This document shows positions 7,670 through 18,191 of a stretch of 64,000 nt of DNA, piece by piece; positions within the stretch are counted from its first letter, which is position 1, and each line of letters starts with the position of its first letter. This stretch comes from Clostridiales bacterium (GTDB lineage: Bacteria; Bacillota; Clostridia; Saccharofermentanales; Saccharofermentanaceae), in the NCBI GenBank assembly GCA_017940895.1, contig JAGAXM010000017.1:124001-188000 (forward strand), written 5' to 3'. The notes under the pieces are model-generated. The model searched no databases and had not been told where the DNA came from. It saw only the letters and a list, made by a program, of their open reading frames with translations. A program made the position numbers and the translations under genes.

Positions 7670-9925
7670 ATGGAGAAGATTTTCAAGACGACAATTGCCG
7701 GCAGAGAATTCACTGTTAAGACAGGTCTTATCGGTCAGTTCGCTAACGGCGCAGCTTTGGTCTCATACGGTGATACTACCGTATTGTCGACAGCAACAGC
7801 TTCCAAGCAGCCCAGAGAGGGTATCGACTTTTTCCCTCTTTCCGTAGACTTCGAGGAGAAGATGTATGCAGTAGGTAAGATCCCCGGCGGCTTCCTTAAG
7901 AGAGAGGGAAGACCCGGTGAGAAGGCTATCCTTACTTCCCGTGTTATCGACAGACCTATCCGTCCTTTGTTCCCTAAGGACTTAAGAAACGACGTATCTG
8001 TCAACAACCTCGTAATGTCTGTTGATCCCGACTGTTCACCTGAGATCGCAGCTATGCTCGGTACATCCATCGCTATCGCAATCTCCGATATCCCGTGGAA
8101 GGGACCTATCGGCGGCGTAGTTCTCGGTTTGATCGACGGTAAGACGATCATCAACCCTACACTCGAGCAGAGAGAGAAGAGCCAGATGTACGTTACTCTC
8201 GCAGGTACTCTCACAAAGATCTGCATGGTTGAGGCAGGCGCTAACGAAGTACCCGATGACGTAATGCTCAATGCTATCGCTGAGGGTCACGAAGAGATCA
8301 AGAAGATCTGTGAGTTCATCAATTCAATCGTAGCCGAGATCGGCAAGCCTAAGTTCACATACGAGTCCGCAGACGTTCCTGAAGAGGTATTTGCAGCTGT
8401 TAAGGAGTTCGCATGGGACAAGATGCGTGAGGCTGTTCTTGCAGTAGACAAGGAAGTCAGAGACGCTAAGGTTGATGCTCTTCAGGCTGAGATCGCAGCA
8501 ATGCTCGAGGAGAAGGAGGAAGGTCTTTCCTCATGGGCAGCAGATGCAGTTTATAAGCTCGAGAAGAAGGTTGTAAGAGATTATCTTTTCCGTGAGCACA
8601 AGAGAGTAGACGGAAGAGCTCTTGACGAGATCAGACCTTTATCAGCTGCAGTAGATGTTATCCCTAGAGTTCATGGTTCCGCTTATTTCCAGAGAGGTCA
8701 GACACAGGTTATGAATATCTGTACTCTCGCTCCTCTTGCAGAGGCTCAGAAGATGGAGGGTATCGACGAGCAGACAACCAAGAGATACATCCATCACTAC
8801 AATATGCCCGGTTACTCCACAGGTGAGGCAAAGCCCAGCAGATCTCCCGGAAGAAGAGAAATCGGTCACGGTGCTCTTGCTGAGAGATCCCTCATTCCTG
8901 TTCTTCCTTCTGAGGAGGAGTTCCCTTATGCAATCAGAACAGTATCTGAGATCACAATGAGTAACGGTTCCACATCACAGGGTTCCGTATGTGCATCCAC
9001 ACTGTCACTCATGGCTGCAGGCGTTCCGATCAAGAGACCTGTTGCCGGTATTTCTTCAGGTCTTATCGTAAATGAGAACGATGACAATGACTTCCTCGTA
9101 TTCATGGATATCCAGGGCATCGAGGACTTCTTCGGTGACATGGACTTCAAGGTAGCAGGTACAACAGAAGGTATCACTTCCATTCAGGTTGATATCAAGG
9201 TAGAGGGTCTCTCTCTCGATATCATCAGAGAGGCTTTCGCCATGACTCACAAGGGAAGACTTCAGATCATCAATGATGTTATCCTTCCTTGTATTCCCGA
9301 GCCTCGTAAGGAGCTTTCTCCTTATGCTCCGAGGATCATCTCCATGCAGATCCCTGTTGATAAGATCCGTGAGGTTATCGGTTCCGGCGGAAAGGTCATC
9401 AACAAGATCATCGCTGACACAGGCGCTGACATCAACATCGAGGATGACGGTAAGCTCTATATCTCCACACCTGATATGGAAGCTGCCGACAAGGCTCAGA
9501 AGATTATCAACGGTATCATCTCCGATCCCGAAGTAGGTGAGGAGTTCGACGGTGTAGTTACAAGACTTATGGACTTCGGTGCATTCGTTGAGTTCCTGCC
9601 CGGTAAGGAAGGTCTCGTACACATCTCCAAGATGGCTTGGAACCGTGTAGAGAAGGTTGAGGACGTTCTCCATGAGGGTGATCAGGTTCACGTTAAGCTC
9701 ATCGAGATCGACAGCCAGGGAAGACTTAACCTTTCCATCCGTGACTGCCTGCCCAAGCCTGAGGGCTATGTAGAGGAAGAGCCCAGAAGACGTGAGGGCC
9801 GTCCCAACAGAGAGAGAAGAAACGGCGGTTTCAACGGCAACAGAAACAGAAGAGATCACGGTGACTTCAAGCCTGAAGACAACGATGACGGTTCTGATCG
9901 TAAAGGGAGAAGAATCGAGTTTTGA
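7670..9925 (+). CDS. pnp: Polyribonucleotide nucleotidyltransferase (PNPase)
   Basis: A 751-residue enzyme that degrades RNA phosphorolytically from the 3' end and can also add tails. Domain order is classical: first RNase PH-like domain, helical linker, second catalytic RNase PH domain (around [11 protein letters not shown] and [13 protein letters not shown]), KH domain ([12 protein letters not shown], about 560-620) and S1 domain ([19 protein letters not shown], about 630-700). The frame is open from 7601, but AGGAGG lies 8 bases before the ATG at 7670 and MEKIFKT matches the usual start. After S1 there is an Arg/Gly/Asn/Asp-rich tail of about 45 residues that is likely disordered and RNA-binding. 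The common rpsO neighbour is absent; ymdB overlaps the end. Confidence 0.97.
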   Translation: MEKIFKTTIAGREFTVKTGLIGQFANGAALVSYGDTTVLSTATASKQPREGIDFFPLSVDFEEKMYAVGKIPGGFLKREGRPGEKAILTSRVIDRPIRPLFPKDLRNDVSVNNLVMSVDPDCSPEIAAMLGTSIAIAISDIPWKGPIGGVVLGLIDGKTIINPTLEQREKSQMYVTLAGTLTKICMVEAGANEVPDDVMLNAIAEGHEEIKKICEFINSIVAEIGKPKFTYESADVPEEVFAAVKEFAWDKMREAVLAVDKEVRDAKVDALQAEIAAMLEEKEEGLSSWAADAVYKLEKKVVRDYLFREHKRVDGRALDEIRPLSAAVDVIPRVHGSAYFQRGQTQVMNICTLAPLAEAQKMEGIDEQTTKRYIHHYNMPGYSTGEAKPSRSPGRREIGHGALAERSLIPVLPSEEEFPYAIRTVSEITMSNGSTSQGSVCASTLSLMAAGVPIKRPVAGISSGLIVNENDDNDFLVFMDIQGIEDFFGDMDFKVAGTTEGITSIQVDIKVEGLSLDIIREAFAMTHKGRLQIINDVILPCIPEPRKELSPYAPRIISMQIPVDKIREVIGSGGKVINKIIADTGADINIEDDGKLYISTPDMEAADKAQKIINGIISDPEVGEEFDGVVTRLMDFGAFVEFLPGKEGLVHISKMAWNRVEKVEDVLHEGDQVHVKLIEIDSQGRLNLSIRDCLPKPEGYVEEEPRRREGRPNRERRNGGFNGNRNRRDHGDFKPEDNDDGSDRKGRRIEF

Positions 9926-10701
9926 GACTCTGTTTCATAGGTGACATTGTAGGAAGTTCGGGGAGGAGGGCCCTTAAGGCCGTCCTTCCCGGATTTTTAT
10001 CTTCAAACGGGATAGATGTATGTGTGATCAATGCCGAGAACAGTGCTCACGGCTTAGGCTGCAGCGATAAGATCTGTGCCGAGCTTAAGTTTCTCGGTGC
10101 CGATGTAATTACTCTCGGTAATCATACATTCTCGAATTACGAATTTTTAGGCAAGATCGATAAGCTCGATTATGTCGTTAAGCCCTGTAACGTAAGTAAG
10201 TCCTGGAAAGGCAACGATATCGTTACCGTGGAGAAGAACGGACAGAAGTTAGCCGTTATCAACATTCTCGGACAGGTCAATATGATGCCTTCTGCGGATA
10301 ATCCTTTCGAGGCAGCTGATGAGCTTATATCTGAGATAAATGATATGGGCATCAGGTCGATCCTTGTTGATTTCCACTCTGAGACTACAAGCGAGAAGTG
10401 CGCCATGGGTTATTACCTGGCAGGCAAGGCTTCCGTTGTTGTCGGAACACATACACATGTGCAGACTTCGGATAACAGGATCCTTGACGGCGGTACCGGA
10501 TATATCACCGATGTCGGTATGACGGGTTCTGTAGATTCGGTTCTCGGAATGGATATTGATACGTCGATCAGACGCCTTAAAGATAAGATATCGGTCAGAT
10601 ACGAGCCCGCTATGGGTCCTGCCATGATCAACGGCGTTATCGCCGAGATCGATGCAGATGGCCGGTGCACTTCATTTAAGAGGTTTACGGAATATGAATA
10701 A
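9922..10701 (+). CDS. ymdB: YmdB-family metallophosphoesterase
   Basis: A 259-residue member of the YmdB family (2',3'-cAMP phosphodiesterase in Bacillus subtilis, affecting sporulation/biofilm decisions). Metal-ligand positions match that enzyme closely: Asp8 (GDIVG), Glu39 and Asn40 (NAENSAHG), Asn67 and His68 (LGNHTFSN), a later DFHSE and the GTHTHVQTSD pair. The start is TTG, overlapping the pnp stop as TTGA, which implies translational coupling to PNPase. Pairing an RNA exonuclease with an enzyme that handles 2',3'-cyclic nucleotides, products of RNA breakdown, is sensible, though the link is inference. Confidence 0.92.
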   Translation: MRLCFIGDIVGSSGRRALKAVLPGFLSSNGIDVCVINAENSAHGLGCSDKICAELKFLGADVITLGNHTFSNYEFLGKIDKLDYVVKPCNVSKSWKGNDIVTVEKNGQKLAVINILGQVNMMPSADNPFEAADELISEINDMGIRSILVDFHSETTSEKCAMGYYLAGKASVVVGTHTHVQTSDNRILDGGTGYITDVGMTGSVDSVLGMDIDTSIRRLKDKISVRYEPAMGPAMINGVIAEIDADGRCTSFKRFTEYE

Positions 10702-11194
10702 GAATAAGTATATGTCGGTTCTGATACTTATAATGCCGCTTCTTCTTGTGGCAGTGGATCAGCTGACCAAATACTATATTGTTAATACTTTCGCACTTCA
10801 CACGGGAGAAGCTTTTATCAATAACTTCTTCTCGTTCTACTATACACAGAATACTGGAAGCGCATTCTCATTCCTCGCTGATAAGTCCTGGGGAATATAT
10901 GTGTTAAGCGGAATATCGACTCTTCTTGCAGTTGTTGTCTTCGTTTTCCTTATTAAGTCTGTCAAAGTCAACGAGTATCTTGTTGCATGCTCTCTGTCTT
11001 TGCTTTTCGCAGGGGCGATAGGCAATCTCATTGACAGATTCAGACTCCATTACGTAGTTGATTTTATAAGATTCGACTTCGGACCTTATACTTTCCCGAT
11101 ATTTAATGTTGCTGATATTTGTGCGGTCTTAGGAACATTCATGCTTATCGCGATCATGCTGTTCCTTCCTAAGAGAGTGGAGAAGGTATGGTAA
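10694..11194 (+). CDS. lspA: Lipoprotein signal peptidase (signal peptidase II)
   Basis: A 166-residue membrane aspartyl protease that removes signal peptides from diacylglyceryl-modified prolipoproteins. Four hydrophobic helices are visible; the N-terminal DQLTKYY, YTQNTGSAFSF, GNLIDR, VVDFIRFDF and FNVADI blocks are all conserved. The catalytic pair is Asp123 (VVDF) and Asp141 (FNVAD). The frame is open further upstream, but the ATG at 10694 overlaps the ymdB stop and gives the normal length. It ends 3 bases inside the rluD start, forming a coupled run. Confidence 0.96.
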   Translation: MNKNKYMSVLILIMPLLLVAVDQLTKYYIVNTFALHTGEAFINNFFSFYYTQNTGSAFSFLADKSWGIYVLSGISTLLAVVVFVFLIKSVKVNEYLVACSLSLLFAGAIGNLIDRFRLHYVVDFIRFDFGPYTFPIFNVADICAVLGTFMLIAIMLFLPKRVEKVW

Positions 11195-12102
11195 GCGGAA
11201 TTAAGACATTTAAATCTGATGATACGTGCAGACTTGATGTGCTGATCAGTTCTAAGATCGATTCGTATACGAGATCGTATTTCACGGGTCTGATCTCAGA
11301 CGGCAAGGTGACAGTAAACGGAAAGACCGTTACCAAAGCGGGCTACAAGGTCGCACCCGGAGATGAGATAACAGTCGATATCCCCGAGCCTTTGTCAGAT
11401 GAGACGGTAGCTCAGGATATCCCGCTTGATATTCTTTATGAGGATGATGATCTCATCATTATCAATAAGCCTCAGGGCATGGTAGTTCATCCCGGTGCGG
11501 GTCATCATGATCAGACTCTGGTCAATGCGTTGCTCGCTCACTGCGAGGGCAATCTTTCCGATATCAACGGCGTTATCAGACCCGGTATCGTTCACCGCAT
11601 CGATAAGGACACTTCAGGCGTTATGATGGCGGTTAAGAATAATGATATGCATATCGCGATCTCTGATATGTTAAGCAGACACGAGATCGAGAGAGTATAC
11701 AGAACTGTCGTATACGGCGTTATCTCCGAGGATGAGGGTACGATCGATGCTCCTATCGGAAGATCAAGCAAAGACAGACGTAAGATGACTGTCGTCGAGG
11801 ACGGCAAGCCTTCGGTAACTCACTTTAAGGTGGTTAACAGATACAGGGAAGGTACGGATCTCGAGGTTAAGCTTGAGACGGGAAGGACACATCAGATCAG
11901 GGCACATATGACTTATATCGGACACCCCGTCTTCGGCGACCCCCTGTACGCTTCGAAAAGAAACTCATACGGACTTGAAGGCCAGTGTCTTCACAGCAAG
12001 TCCATAAGATTCGTTCATCCGAGAACGGGTGAGGAGCTGTACTTCGAGACTGAGCTTCCCGAATACTACGAGAAGCTGCTTCAAAGTCTTACACTCCTTT
12101 AA
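11188..12102 (+). CDS. rluD: RluD-family 23S rRNA pseudouridine synthase
   Basis: A 304-residue RluA/RluD-type pseudouridine synthase. An N-terminal S4 RNA-binding domain (about 13-75, with SDGKVTVNGK) precedes the catalytic domain holding HRIDKDTSG, where Asp139 is the catalytic aspartate, and the later GRTHQIRAHM motif. The S4-containing form modifies uridines in helix 69 of 23S rRNA in characterised members, but close paralogues have other targets. The ATG overlaps the lspA stop. It sits in the common lspA-rluD pair of Bacillota. Confidence 0.92.
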   Translation: MVSGIKTFKSDDTCRLDVLISSKIDSYTRSYFTGLISDGKVTVNGKTVTKAGYKVAPGDEITVDIPEPLSDETVAQDIPLDILYEDDDLIIINKPQGMVVHPGAGHHDQTLVNALLAHCEGNLSDINGVIRPGIVHRIDKDTSGVMMAVKNNDMHIAISDMLSRHEIERVYRTVVYGVISEDEGTIDAPIGRSSKDRRKMTVVEDGKPSVTHFKVVNRYREGTDLEVKLETGRTHQIRAHMTYIGHPVFGDPLYASKRNSYGLEGQCLHSKSIRFVHPRTGEELYFETELPEYYEKLLQSLTLL

Positions 12103-12119
12103 TATGGTAAAATAAGCCT

Positions 12120-12980
12120 ATGGAAAGCCTGTACGAGCACGACATATTCAAAGACGGCAAGATAAACGGTTATGTTAATAACATCGCCGCTTTCTACGGT
12201 TGTACCGCTGAATTCAATGAGACTTCCGTTAAGATAACAGGCGAGAGCATGGCTAAGGTCAATATGGCCCAAGCTGCCATAGAAGAATTCATTACATCCG
12301 ACTTCGAGATAATCTATACAACTCCTTCGGGACGTCAGATCAAGCCAAAGACATTTGGTCAGAAGTTTTATGTTGATGCGATCAATAAATCCGAACTTGT
12401 TATCTGTTCCGGTCCCGCAGGATCCGGTAAGACTTTTCTCGGAGTAGCGATGGCCGTTAAGGCTTTCAGGTCGCACGAGGTATCCAGGATCATACTTACG
12501 AGACCTGCAGTCGAAGCAGGAGAGAAGTTAGGATTCCTTCCCGGTGACATACAGGAGAAAGTAAATCCTTATATGAGACCTATTTACGATGCGCTCGAGG
12601 TGCTGCTCGGAGCCGAGCTTTTCGAGAGGTATTACGAGAAAGGTCTTATAGAAGTTTCTCCGCTTGCTTTTATGAGAGGAAGAAACCTTGACGATGCGTT
12701 CGTACTTCTTGATGAGGCGCAGAACACGACATGCGAGCAGATGAAGATGTTTCTTACGAGACTCGGTCTTAACTGTAAGGCATGTGTATGCGGTGACTTC
12801 ACGCAGATCGATCTTCCCAGAGGTATGAAGAGCGGTCTTGCAGATTCGATAAGTGTTTTGGAGAAGGTGGACGGGATCAGTATCGTTGCTCTGGAGAACG
12901 ACGATATCGTAAGGAATCCGCTTGTACGTAAGATCGTCGCGGCTTATGAGGAGAGGGACAGGTCCGAACAGTATGAATAA
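12120..12980 (+). CDS. phoH: PhoH-like P-loop ATPase
   Basis: A 286-residue PhoH/YbeZ-type ATPase. The Walker A motif GPAGSGKT is at 98-105 and Walker B is LLDEAQN; an N-terminal stretch (about 20-60) resembles the small KH-like domain of the family. A stop just upstream limits the frame, so the ATG at 12120 is the first possible; it lacks a clear ribosome site. PhoH proteins are encoded beside ybeY and are linked to ribosome/RNA metabolism, although the exact function is unsettled. Its stop overlaps the pgpH start (ATGAATAA), so the pair is coupled. It is somewhat shorter at the N-terminus than typical 310-330-residue members. Confidence 0.92.
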   Translation: MESLYEHDIFKDGKINGYVNNIAAFYGCTAEFNETSVKITGESMAKVNMAQAAIEEFITSDFEIIYTTPSGRQIKPKTFGQKFYVDAINKSELVICSGPAGSGKTFLGVAMAVKAFRSHEVSRIILTRPAVEAGEKLGFLPGDIQEKVNPYMRPIYDALEVLLGAELFERYYEKGLIEVSPLAFMRGRNLDDAFVLLDEAQNTTCEQMKMFLTRLGLNCKACVCGDFTQIDLPRGMKSGLADSISVLEKVDGISIVALENDDIVRNPLVRKIVAAYEERDRSEQYE

Positions 12981-15027
12981 GTCTTCTTTTCAGCAGGTTA
13001 TGACATGCATTCTGAGTATGGTCATTATCGTACTTCTCGTATTTTACGGTTACCGTCCGGTCAGCTATGATCTGTCCGTAGGTTCCGTATCCAACCGCGA
13101 TATCTATGCGCACAGAAGTTTTGTTGATACGTATCAGACGGAGTACGAGGCCGTAATCGAGAAGAACTCCGTAAGTCCTATTTTTATACGTTCTGAGGAG
13201 ATATCGCAGCAGAGTATTACGAATGTTGAATTGTTCTACAATATCGTAAGCGAGACGAGATCCCAGAGAATAACCGGATTCGGTACTCCCGCAGATAACT
13301 GGGATGAGATCGTATCATCAATGTATGCCCAGCTTAATTCAGAGTTCACGGCTATCCCTGATGAGGGGACGATGGATGTTCTGTTATCGATGTCCTATTC
13401 TGCCTTCAATCTGATCATGGATAAGTCTGTATCCATATCAGAGATCATTATGATGGACAACGTAAATACCGATACTTTGTCCACGGCGATCGATTCCAGA
13501 GTTGAAGAGTTCAGCCAGAACTATTCAGAGTATTCGACATATTCCGAGACGATGAAGACTGTTCTGAAGTGCATGCTCCGTCCGAATTCCGTATTCGACA
13601 GCGACGCGACGGAGGAAGCGGGTGAGAATGCTTATCTTACGGCTCTTAATGCTCCTATTACGGTAGATAAGGGCACCAAGATCATCTCTTCCGGTGATGT
13701 TGTTACCGAGCACATGTATCAGTGCCTTGTCGATCTCGAGCTTGTAAGGAACGATACCACGGATCTTCTTATCCTCGTAAGGATCGCGGCTTATATAGTC
13801 ATTCTGTCTTTGATTACGATAATCTACTTTATCAGGAAAGATTCGGACAGATTCCCGGATATGAGAATCTTCTATATGGTAGTGGTTACGTTTATCCTGC
13901 CTATCCTTGCATCCGTATATCTGGCCAAATTAAATGCGCTCATTATCGTTACGCTGTTCTTTACGGCTATCGTTGCCACATATCTCGGTACCAGAGACGG
14001 AATTATCCTCTCGGTTATTGAGACCCTTATGATGTGGCCTCTGTATAACTTCGATTCGGAGTTCGTATTCGTTTCCGTTGTAGGCATCATCATTACCGGT
14101 ACGATCGCGGGTAAGAAGAACCGTTCTTATAACAGTGCGAGTCTGATAGTTGTTCCGGCGATAGCGTGCGTATTGTCCGTTATCAGTTACAATGCGATCT
14201 TTGCAACTACATTAAGAAGCTTCATCGAATCAAGTGTATGGACAGGTGTATCGGCTATTCTGTCGATCATTCTTGCGATAGGTCTTATGCCTATAGTCGA
14301 GCTGTTCTCCAAGGTGGTATCTCCGGTTAAACTTATCGAGCTGTCACAGCCCGGCAATCCTTTACTGAAGAGATTGTTCCTTGAAGCTCCCGGTACTTAC
14401 AGCCATTCGATGATGGTCGCATCACTCGCTGATGCCGCTGCGGATGCCATCGGTGCGGATTCATTGTTCTGCCGTGTTGCTTCTTATTTCCATGATATCG
14501 GTAAGCTCGAGAATCCTAATTTCTTTACGGAGAATCAGGCTGACGGCTATAACCCGCACGATGATCTTACGGTAACAGACAGTGTTAAGATCATTACCGC
14601 GCATACCAAAGACGGAGTTAAGCTCGCACGTAAATATCATCTGCCTGAGTCCTTTGTTAAGATAATCGAAGAGCATCACGGTAATGCTTATCCCGGATAC
14701 TTCTATTACAAAGCCTGCAAGGAGGCGGAAGAGGCAGGACTGCCGGCGCCTGACGTAAATGAATTCAGATATCAGGGCAATATTCCGAGCTGCAAGGAGT
14801 CTGCAGTAATTATGATCGCAGATACCTGTGAGGCTGCCATCAGATCGAATAAGCTCACGGATATAGTTCAGATCGAAGATCTTATAAGAAAGCTTATAAA
14901 GGACAAGATCGAGAAGGATCAGCTTAATAATTCAGGACTGTCTTTCGATGATCTTGAGAAGATAATAGTTGCTTTTAAGCAGGTATATGCAGGAACACTT
15001 CACGAAAGGATCGCTTATCCTCAATGA
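12973..15027 (+). CDS. pgpH: PgpH-type 7TM-HD cyclic-di-AMP phosphodiesterase
   Basis: A 684-residue membrane HD-domain phosphodiesterase. One N-terminal membrane helix (about 10-28) is followed by an extracytoplasmic domain (about 30-270, the 7TMR-HDED type), about seven membrane helices (275-455) and a cytoplasmic HD domain. The HD motif is visible as HSMMVAS followed by YFHDIGK (near residue 507) and later EEHHG. Characterised PgpH enzymes hydrolyse c-di-AMP to pApA and so influence osmolyte and wall homeostasis. The frame is open upstream, but the ATG at 12973 overlapping the phoH stop is preferred. It ends in an ATGA overlap with the next gene, the standard phoH-pgpH-ybeY order. Confidence 0.95.
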   Translation: MNKSSFQQVMTCILSMVIIVLLVFYGYRPVSYDLSVGSVSNRDIYAHRSFVDTYQTEYEAVIEKNSVSPIFIRSEEISQQSITNVELFYNIVSETRSQRITGFGTPADNWDEIVSSMYAQLNSEFTAIPDEGTMDVLLSMSYSAFNLIMDKSVSISEIIMMDNVNTDTLSTAIDSRVEEFSQNYSEYSTYSETMKTVLKCMLRPNSVFDSDATEEAGENAYLTALNAPITVDKGTKIISSGDVVTEHMYQCLVDLELVRNDTTDLLILVRIAAYIVILSLITIIYFIRKDSDRFPDMRIFYMVVVTFILPILASVYLAKLNALIIVTLFFTAIVATYLGTRDGIILSVIETLMMWPLYNFDSEFVFVSVVGIIITGTIAGKKNRSYNSASLIVVPAIACVLSVISYNAIFATTLRSFIESSVWTGVSAILSIILAIGLMPIVELFSKVVSPVKLIELSQPGNPLLKRLFLEAPGTYSHSMMVASLADAAADAIGADSLFCRVASYFHDIGKLENPNFFTENQADGYNPHDDLTVTDSVKIITAHTKDGVKLARKYHLPESFVKIIEEHHGNAYPGYFYYKACKEAEEAGLPAPDVNEFRYQGNIPSCKESAVIMIADTCEAAIRSNKLTDIVQIEDLIRKLIKDKIEKDQLNNSGLSFDDLEKIIVAFKQVYAGTLHERIAYPQ

Positions 15028-16541
15028 GAATAGATATAATCAACGAATGCACAGGTCTTGAAGATTCGAAGATCGAATCATGGAAGCCGTATATAGACAA
15101 ACTGGCAGAGTCTTTTGAAGCAAGAGGATATGCTGAAGATATTCCTCTTAAGGTGCTCGAATCAGCATATGCCACACTGACTTTTGTCGGAGAAGACGAG
15201 ATCCGCGAGCTTAATAATGAACAGCGCGGTATCGATAAAGTGACTGATGTTCTGTCTTTCCCGATGCTTGATATGAAGAACGGTAAGCTGAACGATAAGA
15301 ACTCGGAGATCGATTTCGAGCTTGATGAAGACGGTAATCAGGTTCTTAATCTCGGGGATATTCTCATAAATCCCGACACGGCTTATACCAATGCCGATAA
15401 TTACGGACACAGTATTGAGCGTGAAGTATTATTCCTTACGGCACATTCATTGCTTCATCTTGTCGGATACGATCATATAGAGAAGTCTGACGAGAAGATA
15501 ATGATTGGTCTTCAAAAGCAGATGATGAGCGATATCGGACTTGCTGTTGAAGGCGAAGCCTGCGAGGTTACCGATCACATGGATGATAATATCGCTTATC
15601 CTGCGGGATCGATCGCGAAGCACTGCGGATATATCTCTATCCTCGGCCGTCCTAATGTAGGTAAGTCCACATTCATCAATTACATTACGGGAATGAAGGT
15701 AGCGATCGTATCTCATAAGCCCCAGACTACGAGAACCAACATCAGATCCATCTATAATACGGATGATTCACAGATCATCTTTACGGATACTCCGGGTGTA
15801 CATAACCCGAGCAATAAACTCGGTAAGATCATGGTAGGTAATTCGTTCTCGAGCGCGAAGAACGCTGATGCCGTATTGTTTATCGTTGACGGAAGATTCA
15901 CTGAGCCCGGTGCTGTCGAGAAGAAGCTTCTTGAGCTGTGTAAAGAGAACAACAAAAAGGTTGTTCTCGCAGTAAACAAGTCCGACGATGTAAGCAAGGA
16001 GAGTCTTCTTCCGCTTATCACGAATTATTCCGGATTGTATGACTTTGTTGATATCGTTCCTATCTCAGCCAAGACCGGTGATAATGTGGATGTTCTTCTT
16101 AATATCCTTTCGGAACTACTTCCTGAAGGACCGAGGCTTTTTGATTCCGAATATATGACGGATCAGTCTGAGAGAACTATATCTGCCGAGCTTATCCGTG
16201 AGCAGATCCTGCACTTTGTTGATCAGGAGATCCCCCACGGAACTGCAGTAGAGATTGATTCGTTCGAAGATAAGTATGATGAGAATTCCAAGGATGAATA
16301 CGACCGCGAGTGTGTTGTAATTAAGGCAACCATTATCTGCGAGAAGGATTCCCATAAGGCTATCATCATCGGTAAGAACGGTCAGATGATCAAGCGTATC
16401 GGGACTTCAGCAAGAATCAATATTGAGAGGCTTGTCGGATGTAAGGTCTATCTTGAGCTTTTCGTAAAGGTCAGGGAAGACTGGAAGAACAACGATACTC
16501 TGCTTAAGAGCTACGGCTTCAGGTCCGAGGAAGAGAATTAA
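15024..16541 (+). CDS. ybeY-era: YbeY endoribonuclease fused to GTPase Era
   Basis: One uninterrupted 505-residue frame joins two ribosome-biogenesis proteins. Residues 1-175 are YbeY: the zinc triad HxxxHxxGxDH is His141, His145 and His151 (HSLLHLVGYDH). A linker of about 25 residues (176-200) leads into Era: G1 GRPNVGKST (208-216), DTPG (255-258), NKSD (318-321), SAK (348-350) and a C-terminal KH domain with GKNGQMIKRIG (450-460). YbeY processes 16S rRNA and checks ribosome quality, and Era binds the 3' end of 16S rRNA; physical YbeY-Era contact has been reported in E. coli. In relatives the two genes are separate, often with dgkA and cdd between, both missing here. No internal ribosome site is visible at the junction. 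Both halves look intact. Confidence 0.93.
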   Translation: MRIDIINECTGLEDSKIESWKPYIDKLAESFEARGYAEDIPLKVLESAYATLTFVGEDEIRELNNEQRGIDKVTDVLSFPMLDMKNGKLNDKNSEIDFELDEDGNQVLNLGDILINPDTAYTNADNYGHSIEREVLFLTAHSLLHLVGYDHIEKSDEKIMIGLQKQMMSDIGLAVEGEACEVTDHMDDNIAYPAGSIAKHCGYISILGRPNVGKSTFINYITGMKVAIVSHKPQTTRTNIRSIYNTDDSQIIFTDTPGVHNPSNKLGKIMVGNSFSSAKNADAVLFIVDGRFTEPGAVEKKLLELCKENNKKVVLAVNKSDDVSKESLLPLITNYSGLYDFVDIVPISAKTGDNVDVLLNILSELLPEGPRLFDSEYMTDQSERTISAELIREQILHFVDQEIPHGTAVEIDSFEDKYDENSKDEYDRECVVIKATIICEKDSHKAIIIGKNGQMIKRIGTSARINIERLVGCKVYLELFVKVREDWKNNDTLLKSYGFRSEEEN

Positions 16542-17212
16542 TGTCGTCTGATCCTGAAGTAATCAAAGGGATCATACTTAAAAGCTCCGAATACAAGGAG
16601 AAGGACCGGCTGATACGGGTACTTACGCGCGAGAAGGGCATCATCAACATATGTGTCAAAGGCGTTAGCGGCAAATCGTCTCAGAATGCTTTCGCTTCGG
16701 TTCCTTTCTCATACTGCGATCTTACCGTGACCGTGAGCCACGGCTTCTATTATCTTAAAGAAGGCAGTGTAATCTCAGGTAATACCGGCATTATGAATTC
16801 AATCGAGGCTATGGCGGTTGCAGGCCACATAGCAGAATGTTTAAGCTGGACCGTAATGCAGAGTGATAATGCCCGTGACTGCTATGAACTGACGATATAT
16901 GCATATTACGCTCTCTCTGTAGATCCCGGGAATTTCCTGTCTGTAATGATCGCATTTAACTGGCGTCTTATGTGGGAGTTGGGGCTTGCTGACCGTGCCG
17001 AAACTTGCGTTGTGGATAACAAGCTGGGTAAACGCGCCAGGGATATTCTTGATTATATCGGCGAGAGTCCCGTAAGTAAGATATTTGCTCTGAAGCTGGA
17101 GGAGGAAGATATACGGATATTACGAGGGTTTACGCTCGATTATCTTCGCGTTCAGCTTGAGAAAGATATACAGGATCCGATATATAAACTTAATCTGCCG
17201 GGCGGTACATAA
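16541..17212 (+). CDS. recO: DNA repair protein RecO
   Basis: A 223-residue RecO, recognised from the N-terminal OB-fold (GIILKSSEYKEKDRLIRVLTREKG) and the position directly behind era. RecO loads RecA onto SSB-coated DNA with RecR and anneals strands. Its ATG shares one base with the preceding stop (TAATG). Family members are usually about 250 residues with a four-cysteine zinc site in the C-terminal half; here only isolated Cys residues are present, so the zinc site appears lost, as in some other lineages. It ends the coupled run that starts at pnp. Confidence 0.85.
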   Translation: MSSDPEVIKGIILKSSEYKEKDRLIRVLTREKGIINICVKGVSGKSSQNAFASVPFSYCDLTVTVSHGFYYLKEGSVISGNTGIMNSIEAMAVAGHIAECLSWTVMQSDNARDCYELTIYAYYALSVDPGNFLSVMIAFNWRLMWELGLADRAETCVVDNKLGKRARDILDYIGESPVSKIFALKLEEEDIRILRGFTLDYLRVQLEKDIQDPIYKLNLPGGT

Positions 17213-17279
17213 ACGGACGTAAAAGATGTATAATTAATCAAGATCATTTTATAAAATGAATTGAAAGGATGTTTCGGTT

Positions 17280-18191
17280 ATGGGTTTAGTTGAGAAGACA
17301 TTCAGTCAGGGTGAAGTAATCATTAAGGAAGGCGACATCGGTAAGAGTTTTTTCCAGATAGTAAAGGGTAAGGCCGGTGTTTATGCTGATTACGGTAAGG
17401 CTGATCCTTTCAGAATCGCTGTTCTTGAAGCAGGTGAGTTCTTCGGCGAGATGGCCATAATCGAGGAGTATCCCAGAAGTGCTACAGTAGTAGCTATAGG
17501 TACTGTAACTGTTATAGAGATTACTGAAGAGGATCTTAATGCATTCTTCAGTGAGAATCCCGAGCAGATTATCGAACTTATGACTCATATCGGTAAGCGC
17601 GTTCAGTCCATGACCAAGGATTATGATGATGCCAAGGCTTTACTAAAGCAGCTTAATGGTGCTGAAGAGGGCAAGAAGAAGTCTTTGTTCTCTAAGATCA
17701 AGAAGCACATCGATGCATATCAGTCCAATAAGAATCAGCTTACTGATGTCAAAGTTGATCCGTACGGCGAGAAGTTCGAGTCTTTGAAGAGCGACAGAAC
17801 AGGCAAGACCGAGACATTCACGGCGGGCAAGATCTTCTTTAAGGAAGGTGAGTCCGAGTTCCGTAAGTGTATGTATATTCTGAAGTCAGGATCTGTAGGA
17901 CTTTACAAGAATTACCGTAAGAGTGATGAAGAGAAGACTTCTGAGATGAATGCGCTTTCCATCTTCGGAGAGATCGGAATGATTACATTTACTCCCAGGT
18001 CCTATACTGCAGTTACAGAATCTGATGAGACAGTAGTCGAGATCATTTACAGAGAAGACCTCGAGGATATCTTCCGCGAGAATCCTCTTAAGATCGAACT
18101 GATCTTAAGACATCTGTCCAACCGCTTAAGATGCATCACTATTGACTTCCTTAAAGTATGTAAGGAAATAACCGAGAATCACGGCAATTGA
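17280..18191 (+). CDS. Tandem cyclic-nucleotide-binding domain protein
   Basis: A 303-residue soluble protein made of two Crp-like cyclic-nucleotide-binding beta-barrels (about 8-115 and 168-290) joined by a Lys-rich helical linker, with no DNA-binding helix-turn-helix. The first has a canonical phosphate-binding cassette, FGEMAIIEEYPRSATV, with the Glu and Arg that hold cyclic phosphate and ribose. The second, FGEIGMITFTPRSYTAV, keeps the shape but is less canonical. It follows recO by 67 bases with its own AAAGGA site and a TATAAT-like box at 17229-17234. The next gene, a class III nucleotidyl cyclase, overlaps its stop (TTGA), so sensor and source are translated together. The output partner is unknown. 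Confidence 0.87.
   Translation: MGLVEKTFSQGEVIIKEGDIGKSFFQIVKGKAGVYADYGKADPFRIAVLEAGEFFGEMAIIEEYPRSATVVAIGTVTVIEITEEDLNAFFSENPEQIIELMTHIGKRVQSMTKDYDDAKALLKQLNGAEEGKKKSLFSKIKKHIDAYQSNKNQLTDVKVDPYGEKFESLKSDRTGKTETFTAGKIFFKEGESEFRKCMYILKSGSVGLYKNYRKSDEEKTSEMNALSIFGEIGMITFTPRSYTAVTESDETVVEIIYREDLEDIFRENPLKIELILRHLSNRLRCITIDFLKVCKEITENHGN

Noticed and set aside
9056..9859. 267-codon open frame on the minus strand inside pnp
   Set aside because: It is antisense to a strongly conserved PNPase region, has no ribosome site and no recognisable motif; codon bias of pnp explains it.
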